Assembly (NCBI GenBank): GCA_017540355.1
Contig: JAFYBE010000064.1
Location: 1-35,468 of the forward strand
DNA: 35,468 bases
Reading direction: 5' to 3'
Source: Lachnospiraceae bacterium
GTDB lineage: Bacteria > Bacillota > Clostridia > Lachnospirales > Lachnospiraceae
A model generated the notes under the pieces. The model made no database searches. It was not told where the DNA came from and saw nothing but the letters and a program-made list of their open reading frames with translations. Every line of letters starts with the position of its first letter. Position 1 is the first letter of the stretch. The translations under genes were made by a program, and so were the position numbers. Positions 9,149 to 17,116 of the stretch are shown piece after piece.

Positions 9149-11362
9149 ATGATCAAAGCAGACAGAGTGGAACTGCTGTCTCCGGCAGGGAATATGGATT
9201 GTCTTGTTGCTGCGGTTAAAGCCGGAGCCGATGCCGTATACCTTGCGGGCAAGCGTTTCGGCGCCAGGGCAAGCGCGGATAACTTTGATGATAATGAACT
9301 TATAAGTGCCCTTGATTTTGCCCATACATATGAAAAGAAGATATATTTAACACTCAATACCCTTATTAAAGAGAGGGAATGGAGCGATATATACGGTTTT
9401 TTAAAACCGTTATACGAAGCCGGACTTGACGGGATCATCATTCAGGATTTGGGACTTATCGGCTATCTTAAGGAGCAATTCCCGCTGCTTCCTTTGCATG
9501 CAAGTACGCAGATGACGATAACCGATGTCGGAAGCGTAAACATACTTAAGGATATGGGTGTATGCAGAGTGGTGACCGCAAGGGAACTTTCTTTGGATGA
9601 GATTAAAAGGATAAAGCAGGAGACCGGAACGGAAGTTGAAGTCTTCATCCACGGCGCAATGTGCTATTCCTATTCCGGAGCATGCCTCTTCAGTTCGTAT
9701 TTGGGCGGCAGAAGCGGTAACAGAGGAAGATGCGCCGGCCCGTGCAGACTGCCATATAACGGCGGAGATTATCCGCTCAGTATGAGAGATTTATGTCTTA
9801 TAGACAATATCGGCGAGCTGATTAAGGCGGGTGTGGATTCTTTCAAGATAGAGGGCAGACTTAAAAGTCCCGAATATGTCACGGGTGTCACAAGAGTATA
9901 CAGAGAGTGTATCGACAGATACTATGAAAACGGCATAAGTAAAGTAACAAATGAAGACAAAGATAGACTTGATTCGTTATATATAAGAGGGGGTTATTCC
10001 ACGGGATATCTGCATTCGCACAATTCGGCGGATATGATATCGATTAAGGATCCGTCATACAAAGGACCGTCGGATGACAGAGTAAACGAACTTACACAAT
10101 GGGTAAGGGGAAAAGACGCGCGCCTGCAGATAAGCGCCGTTGCAAGTTTTCACGTGAAACAGCCGATGCGTCTTAAGCTGATATATGACAATGATGTCAT
10201 AGTTGAAACGGTCGGCGCAGAGGTGGAAAAAGCCTCAAATAAAGCGGCTTTGTGGGATGAAGTTGCCGACAGATTGCGCAAAACGGGCAACACTCCTTAT
10301 GTGATAAATGACCTTGATATAGACATGGATGAAGACTGCTTCATATCCGTTAAGGCATTAAATGAACTGAGAAGAGAAGCAATCGATCAGCTTACGTCGG
10401 TAAGGCTTGGTGCGCTGCGAAGAGGGGCTTTATCGAAGAAGGACGATGCTGATAATGTGACAGTTCGCCATGCTATTTCATATAAATCTGACGCCGTCAT
10501 GAGAACTGAAGTCCATTCTTTTACGGATGTATCGGTGACACTTCCGTCACAGCTTGACGCTGTAAGCGGTCATGAAGTTGACAGAGTGTATGTGCCGTAT
10601 GACCTTATATATACGGAGAAGATAAGTACTGAGACACTAAAAAATTTTAGTATAAAGAATCCAGGGACAGATATTTTCATAAGTCTTCCGAGGATTGAAA
10701 GACATAGATCAAAGCGGTACATGGATGACCTTACTGCTTTTGTTAATGAGGCGGAATTCTGTAAGGGTCTGCTTGTTAAGAATCTCGAAGAACTTGATAT
10801 TCTGCGCAATGGGCTTAATGAGGACGTTCTTAAAAGCCTGACGCTTACGGCAGACAACAGTCTTTACGCGTGGAATGCGCACAGTTTAAAGACGGTGCTC
10901 GGACTTTTCGATGAGATGACCCTGCCTTATGAGCTTAACATCCATGAACTGGAAGATATGCTTACGACGGATTGCCCTGCGGACAGGATAAGTATTGCCG
11001 TATATGGAAGGGCACCGCTTATGATAAGCGCGGGCTGCGTGAAGAATACTTACGGCAAGTGCGGGGAGAAGAAGGATGCATTCAGCCTGATTACCGACAG
11101 ACAGAGCATGAAGGAACCGGTATATAATAACTGTGTTCACTGCTATAACGTGATATATAATGCGAAGCCGACATCGTATCATAAGTATGCGGACAGGTTA
11201 AGCGCGCTCGGAATCGGAAGATTTAAGATAGAGCTTACAGATGAGGATTCCGCGACTGCGGCCGAAATCATAGATTATTACATAGATCAAAAAAGGGGAA
11301 AAGATATGACTTTTCCGGTGGCTGATTATACCGCCGGCCATATCGTAAAGGGAGCGATCTGA
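9149..11362 (+). CDS. U32 family protein (peptidase U32/RNA hydroxylase type) with DUF3656-like region
   Basis: This 737-residue protein belongs to family U32, first described as collagenase-like peptidases; characterised bacterial members (TrhP, RlhA) instead hydroxylate tRNA or 23S rRNA using prephenate. The N-terminal TIM-barrel region starts VELLSPAGNMDCLVAAVKAG and YLAGKRFGARASADNF. The U32 signature is EVFIHGAMCYSYSGAC (164-179), and the four cysteines C172, C179, C195 and C199 (GRCAGPCR) are the likely iron-sulfur or metal ligands. The C-terminal half is like the DUF3656 extension of RlhA, and a second cysteine group (NNCVHC) lies near residue 665. The stop overlaps the next start by one base, so the following SEDS-PBP gene is coupled to it. 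An RNA-modification role is the better guess, but it is not proven. Confidence 0.85.
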   Translation: MIKADRVELLSPAGNMDCLVAAVKAGADAVYLAGKRFGARASADNFDDNELISALDFAHTYEKKIYLTLNTLIKEREWSDIYGFLKPLYEAGLDGIIIQDLGLIGYLKEQFPLLPLHASTQMTITDVGSVNILKDMGVCRVVTARELSLDEIKRIKQETGTEVEVFIHGAMCYSYSGACLFSSYLGGRSGNRGRCAGPCRLPYNGGDYPLSMRDLCLIDNIGELIKAGVDSFKIEGRLKSPEYVTGVTRVYRECIDRYYENGISKVTNEDKDRLDSLYIRGGYSTGYLHSHNSADMISIKDPSYKGPSDDRVNELTQWVRGKDARLQISAVASFHVKQPMRLKLIYDNDVIVETVGAEVEKASNKAALWDEVADRLRKTGNTPYVINDLDIDMDEDCFISVKALNELRREAIDQLTSVRLGALRRGALSKKDDADNVTVRHAISYKSDAVMRTEVHSFTDVSVTLPSQLDAVSGHEVDRVYVPYDLIYTEKISTETLKNFSIKNPGTDIFISLPRIERHRSKRYMDDLTAFVNEAEFCKGLLVKNLEELDILRNGLNEDVLKSLTLTADNSLYAWNAHSLKTVLGLFDEMTLPYELNIHELEDMLTTDCPADRISIAVYGRAPLMISAGCVKNTYGKCGEKKDAFSLITDRQSMKEPVYNNCVHCYNVIYNAKPTSYHKYADRLSALGIGRFKIELTDEDSATAAEIIDYYIDQKRGKDMTFPVADYTAGHIVKGAI

Positions 11363-14118
11363 TGCTTTACATATTTACTGAGATATCGAAATATCTGATA
11401 CTGGGATTCATGCTTTTGTATGTGCTTGAGTGTATGCTCTATGAAGCAAAGGGTGAGAAATACACAAAATGCACGGGTATATACATCAGACAGGACATCT
11501 ATATCGTGATCATCCAGGCACTCGGCTATGCCACGTTATGCCTTAAGTCGGGAAAGCTTGACTATGCTTTCTTCGGTCTTTTTGTGCAGATTGTGTTGTT
11601 CGGATGCATTATCTTATCGTACATGTTCTATCCGAGAATTGACAGGGTGCTGCTTAACAACATGGCGCTTTTGTTAAGCATCGGTTTTATAATCCTAAGC
11701 AGACTTGATTTTAACAAGGCACTTAAGCAGTTTGCCATTGCTTCGGTATCCATCATCATAGGTATGTTCATACCGCTTATCATGGAAAAACTGGCAGGTC
11801 TTAAGGACCTCGGCTATCTGTATGCCGGAGTGGGCCTGACGATGCTTCTGATTGTGCTTATTTTGGGAAGTACGACGTACGGAAGTAAGATCAATTATAC
11901 GATTGCAGGTATCACGTTTCAGCCGTCAGAGATTGTAAAACTGATATATGTATTCTGTGTGGCCGCACTTTTGGGCAGGGCCAAAAGTTTTGTGGATATA
12001 TGTATAGCCACTCTGATTGCGGCGACTCACGTTATAGTATTGGTTCTTTCGCGTGATTTGGGAAGCGGTCTGATATTCTTTGTTACATATATATTTATGC
12101 TGTTTATTGCGACCAGAAGCTATGTCTTTTTGGGTGCGGGCTTCCTTGTCGGAATTGCAGGCGCGCTGGTATCATATAAGCTGTTTCGACACGTGCAGGT
12201 CAGGGTACAGGCTTTTATCAATCCACTCGGTACAATCGATAATCAGGGTTATCAGATATCTCAGTCGCTATTCGGATTAAGTCACGGAAGCTATTTCGGA
12301 ACGGGACTCTCAAAAGGTATTCCGAGTGATATACCTTTCGTAGATTCGGACTTCATATTCTCGGCCATATCAGAGGAGATGGGTGCGATATTTGCCATAT
12401 GTATGCTCCTTGTATGCATATCATGCTTCCTTATAATGATGCGCACATGCATTAACAGTAACGGAAGATTCCACAGGCTTGTAGCCGGCGGCTTCGGAGT
12501 GATGTATATCTTCCAGGTATTCTTAACGGTCGGCGGCGGCATCAAGTTTATCCCGCTTACGGGTGTAACATTACCGCTTGTAAGTTACGGCGGAACGAGT
12601 ATGCTTGCCAGTGTGATCCTGTTCTATACGACTGAGAGCATAATCATAGATTACAGGGAACAGCGACATAAGGAGTTAAGTGAACATATACAGACCGAGC
12701 ATCGTAAGCCGCGTACCGTAGAGACATGGTTGACGGTAGGGCTTTTCTCTGCGCTGTATCTTGCAATGATAGTATATCTCTCGGTATATGTCGGAACGCA
12801 GAAGCAGCAGATGATAAGCAACTCTTATAACTCAAGGCAGAAGCTTTTGGCCAAGGAGAATATAAGAGGAACGATATATGACAGGGGCGGCAAGGTACTT
12901 GCCAAGACTATGTATGATGAGACGGGAAAGGAATACAGGGATTATCCTTACGGTAAGCTCTTTGCTCATGTGGTCGGCTTTTCTTCCAAAGGAAAGTCGG
13001 GGCTTGAGGCAGCCGAGAACTATTATCTTTTAAATTCCAACGTCAGTCTGTCTGAGAAAGTCGAGAACGATATAGAGGGTGTTAAAAACCCCGGTAATGA
13101 CGTATATACATCGCTTGATTATAATCTGCAGAAGGTTGCAGCGGATGCAATAGGAGTGTGCAAGGGTGCGGTAATTGTATCGGAAGTAGATACGGGAAGG
13201 ATACTTGCGATGGTATCAAAGCCCGACTTTGATCCTAATACGATAGTCGAAGACTGGAATAAATATCTTGAGAATTCGGATAATTCTTCGGTGCTGGTCA
13301 ACAGGGCGACTCAGGGTCTGTATGCTCCGGGATCGACATTTAAGATTGTTACGGCGCTTGAATACATAAGGGAGAATCCCGAGACATACAGTGAATACAG
13401 ATATACCTGTAACGGACGCTATAAAAATGGCGATGACATGATCAACTGTTATCACGGTTCGGTTCACGGTAATGAGGATCTGTATGAATCATTCGCTAAA
13501 TCCTGCAACGCCTCTTTTGCCAATATCGGAATGGAACTTGACAGAACAAGCTACAGCAAGACCATAGATAAGCTTATGTTTAATCAGAAGCTTCCGCTTG
13601 ATATCAATTATTCGATAAGTAAGTTAAGCGTAGATCAGAACACTACGGATTCGGATATGATGCAGATTGCGATCGGACAGGGTAAGGCGACGGTTACGCC
13701 GATGGAACTGCATCTTATAACCAATGCGATTGCCGAGGGCGGAACTCCGATGAAGCCCTATCTGGTTGATTGTATTAAGGACGCTGACGGTAATGTGATA
13801 AAAGAGTACGAACCTGTTAAGCTTAAAGAGTTCATGACCGCCGATGAGGCGAGCGTTCTTACGGAGCTTATGACAGGCGTTGTAAAGGACGGAACCGGAA
13901 GAAGACTTAAGTCGGATTACTATCAGGCTGCCGGCAAGACCGGTTCGGCCGAGTTCGGCGGAGATGCGGCGGATTCGCATGCATGGTTTACCGGTTTTGC
14001 CCCTGCCGATAATCCGAAGATCAGCGTAACCATTGTGATTGAGAGCATCGGATCGGGTGGAGAGTACGCCGTGCCCATAGCAAAGAGAATTATTGACGCA
14101 TATTTTGGAGTATATTAA
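11362..14118 (+). CDS. SEDS (FtsW/RodA) glycosyltransferase fused to class B penicillin-binding protein
   Basis: One 918-residue chain carries both halves of a peptidoglycan synthase. Residues 1-430 are a multi-pass SEDS domain; FINPLGTIDNQGYQISQSL and DSDFIFSAISEE contain D330, which matches the catalytic aspartate of RodA/FtsW, and PLVSYGGTS marks the C-terminal end. A linker and one membrane segment (about 456-477) lead to a class B PBP of PbpA type with RGTIYDRGGKVLA (502-514), a short pedestal (YPYGKLFAHVVGF, GLEAAENYYLL) and a complete transpeptidase: S658-TFK661, S714-CN716, K859-TG861. In most bacteria these are two neighbouring genes. There is no frameshift or internal start signal at the junction. 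The ATG overlaps the U32 stop, with AAAGGGAG upstream. It acts in cell wall elongation or division; which one cannot be told. Confidence 0.93.
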   Translation: MLYIFTEISKYLILGFMLLYVLECMLYEAKGEKYTKCTGIYIRQDIYIVIIQALGYATLCLKSGKLDYAFFGLFVQIVLFGCIILSYMFYPRIDRVLLNNMALLLSIGFIILSRLDFNKALKQFAIASVSIIIGMFIPLIMEKLAGLKDLGYLYAGVGLTMLLIVLILGSTTYGSKINYTIAGITFQPSEIVKLIYVFCVAALLGRAKSFVDICIATLIAATHVIVLVLSRDLGSGLIFFVTYIFMLFIATRSYVFLGAGFLVGIAGALVSYKLFRHVQVRVQAFINPLGTIDNQGYQISQSLFGLSHGSYFGTGLSKGIPSDIPFVDSDFIFSAISEEMGAIFAICMLLVCISCFLIMMRTCINSNGRFHRLVAGGFGVMYIFQVFLTVGGGIKFIPLTGVTLPLVSYGGTSMLASVILFYTTESIIIDYREQRHKELSEHIQTEHRKPRTVETWLTVGLFSALYLAMIVYLSVYVGTQKQQMISNSYNSRQKLLAKENIRGTIYDRGGKVLAKTMYDETGKEYRDYPYGKLFAHVVGFSSKGKSGLEAAENYYLLNSNVSLSEKVENDIEGVKNPGNDVYTSLDYNLQKVAADAIGVCKGAVIVSEVDTGRILAMVSKPDFDPNTIVEDWNKYLENSDNSSVLVNRATQGLYAPGSTFKIVTALEYIRENPETYSEYRYTCNGRYKNGDDMINCYHGSVHGNEDLYESFAKSCNASFANIGMELDRTSYSKTIDKLMFNQKLPLDINYSISKLSVDQNTTDSDMMQIAIGQGKATVTPMELHLITNAIAEGGTPMKPYLVDCIKDADGNVIKEYEPVKLKEFMTADEASVLTELMTGVVKDGTGRRLKSDYYQAAGKTGSAEFGGDAADSHAWFTGFAPADNPKISVTIVIESIGSGGEYAVPIAKRIIDAYFGVY

Positions 14119-14127
14119 AATAGTGAT

Positions 14128-14436
14128 ATGATGCGTTTTCATGAAGACATGTATGTGTCGCCGTCGGTTAAGAATATTGATAAAGTAAAACGCAAGCTCC
14201 GTACGGGAAGCGGAAGCCTTAAGATATATGTATTTGTGCTCAATCATGAGAGTAAGAAGCTTGAGTTTTTCCATAACAGCATGCTTAAGCAGAAGGTTTT
14301 GCATAAGATGGACATGGATGTTGTGGGGCTGGCCAACAGTCAGGGTGAATGCATGTGGCTTACAGAGCTGATGGTTAATGACGCTTTTGAAGATACCGGC
14401 GAATATGACGTATACAAATACTTTATGCAGGAATAA
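14128..14436 (+). CDS. Small conserved-looking protein of unknown function
   Basis: A 102-residue product that I do not recognise. It is basic at the start (VKRKLRTGSGSLKIYVFVLN), followed by a β-type stretch with KKLEFFHNSML and an acidic end (DAFEDTGEYDVYKYFMQE). No signal peptide, membrane segment or metal motif is visible. Two ATG codons in a row (14128, 14131) begin the frame and no good Shine-Dalgarno is seen. It lies 9 bases after the SEDS-PBP gene and 3 bases before the DUF2953 gene, so it is tightly packed in the same operon, which supports it being a real gene. Codon use resembles its neighbours. Confidence 0.7.
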   Translation: MMRFHEDMYVSPSVKNIDKVKRKLRTGSGSLKIYVFVLNHESKKLEFFHNSMLKQKVLHKMDMDVVGLANSQGECMWLTELMVNDAFEDTGEYDVYKYFMQE

Positions 14437-14439
14437 TTT

Positions 14440-15249
14440 ATGGCGACGTTTTTAGCGGTACTTAAGATAATAGGAATAGTACTGGCCTGCATATTGGGCG
14501 CACTTACAGCGATTCTCTTAATCGTACTTTTCGTGCCCGTAAGGTATAGTGTCAAGGGAAGATATAAAGACGACGTATACGTTAAGGCCAATGTAAGTTA
14601 TTTACTCCATCTTTTTGCGTTATATGCCACATATACAGATGCGTTTAAGGTGATATTGCGGATACTCATTATCCCGATAAAGTTACTTCCCAAGAAAGCG
14701 GGCAAAAAAAAGAAGAGTAAGGAAAAAGCTGAAGTTAAGACCGAATCTGAGGCAAAAACCGAGGATAAGAAGTCTGAGACTAAGGCGGAAGAGAAGTCCG
14801 AGGCTAAGGCTGAAGACAGCGGCGAGGGTGACAAGACCGGTAAGCCCGATAAGACTGAAAAGGCCGGTGCTGACGATAAACTTGAACTTATTAAGAAGTA
14901 TATAGATCTGCTTAATGAGGACAGCACGAAGGCGGCTTTTGAGGTATGTAAGGTAAGAATCGGTAAGCTCATTAAGGCCGTTTTGCCGCGTAAGATAAGA
15001 ATCAACGTGACATACGGGCTTAACGATCCGTACGTGACAGCCGTGATAATGTCGGTATATAATGTATTCTATACCTACATAGGCGAGGGGCTTAATATCT
15101 GTCCCGTATATTATGAGAAGACCATAGAAGCGGACGGTTATATAAAAGGAAGAATAATCGCGGCGCCGGTTTTGTGGCAGGCAATCCGGGTGTTGCTTGA
15201 TAAGGATTGCAGGAAGTTTTTAAAGAGATTTAAGAAGATTAACGGTTAA
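14440..15249 (+). CDS. DUF2953 membrane protein (YtfI-like)
   Basis: This 269-residue protein resembles the DUF2953 family. One N-terminal membrane segment (about residues 5-31) is followed by VPVRYSVKGRYKDDVYVKANVSYLLHLFALY, typical of the family in form. Residues 80-145 are a low-complexity linker of K, E, A, S and T in short repeats. The C-terminal domain includes RKIRINVTYGLNDPYVTAV, ICPVYYEKTIEADGYIKGR. Its next neighbour is gerW, the same order as ytfI-ytfJ in Bacillus subtilis, which supports the call. The function is unknown; by context it may help sporulation or germination. AGGA upstream of the ATG and a 3-base gap from the preceding gene indicate an operon. Confidence 0.75.
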   Translation: MATFLAVLKIIGIVLACILGALTAILLIVLFVPVRYSVKGRYKDDVYVKANVSYLLHLFALYATYTDAFKVILRILIIPIKLLPKKAGKKKKSKEKAEVKTESEAKTEDKKSETKAEEKSEAKAEDSGEGDKTGKPDKTEKAGADDKLELIKKYIDLLNEDSTKAAFEVCKVRIGKLIKAVLPRKIRINVTYGLNDPYVTAVIMSVYNVFYTYIGEGLNICPVYYEKTIEADGYIKGRIIAAPVLWQAIRVLLDKDCRKFLKRFKKING

Positions 15250-15279
15250 TCGTATATATAAGATGATTCGGAGGATAAT

Positions 15280-15678
15280 ATGAGTAACTTCAGTAGCACA
15301 ATGGAGACACTGCTTAAGAATGTGGACAGCGTGTTGTCTACCAAGACTGTGGTGGGCGATGCGAAGCAGGTAGGAGATACCGTGATCATTCCGCTTGTGG
15401 ATGTATCGTTCGGAATCGCCGCAGGCGGTAACAGCGGTGATAAGAAGAACGGAGCGGGCGGCGGACTTACGGGTAAGATGACTCCGAGTGCCGTGCTGGT
15501 AATAAAGGACGGCCACACAAAACTTGTGAATATCAAGAATCAGGATACAATAAGCAAGCTTGTAGACCTTGTGCCTGAGGTGCTTGATAAGGTATCGAGC
15601 AGGAAGGCTGATATGCCTGATGCGGATGAGGCAACCGAGATAGCCTTTCCGGAAGGAACCGACGATATAACAGAGTAA
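15280..15678 (+). CDS. gerW: GerW/YtfJ family spore protein
   Basis: This 132-residue protein belongs to the GerW (YtfJ) family, which in Bacillus is needed for germination in response to some nutrients. The diagnostic stretch runs from STKTVVGDAKQVGDTVIIPL through DVSFGIAAGG, a short glycine-rich insert with GGGLTGKMTPSAVLVI, then a strand VKLVNI-like region. The C-terminus is acidic. GGAGGA precedes the ATG. Together with the DUF2953 gene it hints that the ancestor formed spores; related Lachnospiraceae keep this pair even when spores have not been seen, so sporulation cannot be claimed. Confidence 0.87.
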   Translation: MSNFSSTMETLLKNVDSVLSTKTVVGDAKQVGDTVIIPLVDVSFGIAAGGNSGDKKNGAGGGLTGKMTPSAVLVIKDGHTKLVNIKNQDTISKLVDLVPEVLDKVSSRKADMPDADEATEIAFPEGTDDITE

Positions 15679-15705
15679 TTGCTTTCATGGTACGGAGAAC
15701 GGAAC

Positions 15706-16344
15706 ATGGATATGACTTTGCAGGAAGAACTGGATACGCAGGACAGCGAAGCGATCGAGACGGAAGAAAGCTCGGATGGATATGTGACGGTCACGTATGA
15801 GCAGATGCTTGAGATAAGAGACGATCTTCTTAAGCAGTACGACAAGATCCAGGAAGAGAAGGCTGAGCAGGAGCGTATATATAAGGAAGTTCAGGAAGAG
15901 AAAGCCAAGCAACAGGAAGTATATGAAAAGTTCATAGCGGAGAAGACGGCTTTTAACGAAGACATGAAAGCTCTTAATGCGAAGGTGTTACAGGAGAGGA
16001 AGCGTCTAAAGGAAGAGACGATGTTCTTTGATAAGAAGATGCAGATTCTTCAGAATGGTTTCATGCAGCTTGATTTGGACCGTAAGAGACTTGAACGCGA
16101 GAAAGCCGAATTTGAGACAGTCAAGGAAGCAAGGTCTGTTAAGAATGCCAAGGGCGGAACAAGGGTCGGCGGTGTGTTTAACGCCTCCCAGTTCTTTATA
16201 GGCGTTAACAGTTCGCTTGCCGTAAGGAAGAGATATAAGGATCTGCTTAAGATATTCCATCCGGATAATCTCTGCGGAGATGAGTCGATTGTTAAGGCAA
16301 TTAACGAAGAGTATGAGAAGTTAAGGATAGAATTTAACGGGTAA
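15706..16344 (+). CDS. Coiled-coil protein with C-terminal J-domain-like HPD motif
   Basis: A 212-residue protein with an acidic N-terminus, a long coiled coil (about residues 35-145, rich in E, K and Q) and a short C-terminal region resembling helices II and III of a J domain: KRYKDLLKIFHPDNLCGD with H185-P186-D187, followed by VKAINEEYEKL. The HPD motif is the contact with Hsp70 (DnaK), so it may be a DnaK cochaperone with a dimerising coiled coil. Helix I is short, and no zinc or G/F region of DnaJ is present. ATG at 15706 is chosen because GGAG lies 8 bases upstream; TTG at 15679 immediately after the gerW stop lacks a ribosome site. The target is unknown. Confidence 0.7.
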   Translation: MDMTLQEELDTQDSEAIETEESSDGYVTVTYEQMLEIRDDLLKQYDKIQEEKAEQERIYKEVQEEKAKQQEVYEKFIAEKTAFNEDMKALNAKVLQERKRLKEETMFFDKKMQILQNGFMQLDLDRKRLEREKAEFETVKEARSVKNAKGGTRVGGVFNASQFFIGVNSSLAVRKRYKDLLKIFHPDNLCGDESIVKAINEEYEKLRIEFNG

Positions 16345-16353
16345 AAAAAGTTC

Positions 16354-16382
16354 TTGCATTATACCATGATTAGTGTTAGAAT
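16354..16382 (+). promoter_or_regulatory. Extended -10 promoter for rpmB
   Basis: TTGCAT (16354-16359), 17 bases, TAGAAT (16377-16382), with TG at 16374-16375 forming an extended -10. It lies 58 bases before the rpmB ATG and outside any gene. Confidence 0.65.
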
Positions 16383-16440
16383 ACCCGTGTTGCGTTATTT
16401 TAGGCGTTTTTGATTATAATATTTGCTGGGAGGTGTTCAG

Positions 16441-16626
16441 ATGGCAAAGTGTGATATATGCGGTAAAGGTGTTCATTTTGGTAATAATGTGAGCCATTCT
16501 CACAGAAGATCTAACCATATTTGGAAGTCTAACGTTAGAAGCGTTATGTGCAAGGTTGGCGGCAATGCCAAGAGAATGCACGTTTGCACCAAGTGCCTTA
16601 AGTCCGGTGCAGTAGAGAGAGCTTAA
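16441..16626 (+). CDS. rpmB: Large ribosomal subunit protein bL28
   Basis: A 61-residue bL28 of the 50S subunit. The cysteine pairs C4-x2-C7 (MAKCDICGKG) and C49-x2-C52 (VCTKCLKSG) mark the zinc-binding form. Family residues include HSHRRSNHIWKSNVRSV. ATG at 16441 follows a strong GGGAGG at 16428-16433. The gene has its own promoter and terminator, so it is a single-gene transcript, as in Bacillus, where it also borders yloU. Confidence 0.97.
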   Translation: MAKCDICGKGVHFGNNVSHSHRRSNHIWKSNVRSVMCKVGGNAKRMHVCTKCLKSGAVERA

Positions 16627-16642
16627 TTATAAGAAAGCTGTT

Positions 16643-16676
16643 AAGAGTCCTGTATATCAGGGCTCTTTTTTGTTCT
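16643..16676 (+). terminator. Rho-independent terminator after rpmB
   Basis: A 10-bp stem with one G-U pair (16643-16652 and 16658-16667), loop TATAT, then TTTTTGTTC. This is a classical intrinsic terminator. Confidence 0.9.
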
Positions 16677-16744
16677 TTTCTTTTTTGATATTTAATTGTA
16701 TAATGTATCAGAATGTTGCAAAAAATCATCAAGGAGGGATGCTA

Positions 16745-17104
16745 ATGAAGAGTTCTATAATGGATACTCATATGGGTAACATCACTATTGATAAAGAAGT
16801 TATAGGTCAGTATGCCGGCGGAGTGGCTATGGAGTGCTTCGGAATAGTCGGTATGGCGGGTATAAATATGAAGGACGGTTTCGTCAAGCTTCTTAAGCTT
16901 GAGAATGCCGGCAGGGGAATTCAGGTTACAATGAACGACAATAAGCTTACGTTGGACTTCCATGTCATCGTAGCTTACGGTGTGAGCATTCTTGCGGTTA
17001 CCAGTAATCTGATAGACAGTGTTAAGTATAAGATCGAAGAGTTTACGGGAATACCGGTGGAGAAGATCAACATCTTCGTTGAAGGTGTCAGAGTGATTGA
17101 CTAG
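16745..17104 (+). CDS. Asp23/Gls24 family protein (YloU-like)
   Basis: A 119-residue protein of the Asp23/Gls24 family. Segments GNITIDKEVIGQYAGGVAMEC, ending with ILAVTSNLIDSVKYKIEEF and TGIPVEKINIFVEGVRV, are the recognisable family core. In Staphylococcus, Asp23 is a membrane-associated envelope stress protein; YloU lies beside fakA in many Bacillota. ATG at 16745 is chosen because AAGGAGGG (16731-16738) is correctly spaced for it and too close to the ATG at 16739. TATAAT is present at 16699-16704 but I see no good -35 at the right distance. It is 12 bases before fakA. Confidence 0.9.
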   Translation: MKSSIMDTHMGNITIDKEVIGQYAGGVAMECFGIVGMAGINMKDGFVKLLKLENAGRGIQVTMNDNKLTLDFHVIVAYGVSILAVTSNLIDSVKYKIEEFTGIPVEKINIFVEGVRVID

Positions 17105-17116
17105 GAGGATAGATAA

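Noticed and set aside
13624-14304. - strand frame of 226 codons
   Set aside because: Antisense to the transpeptidase domain; no start signal or recognisable domain.
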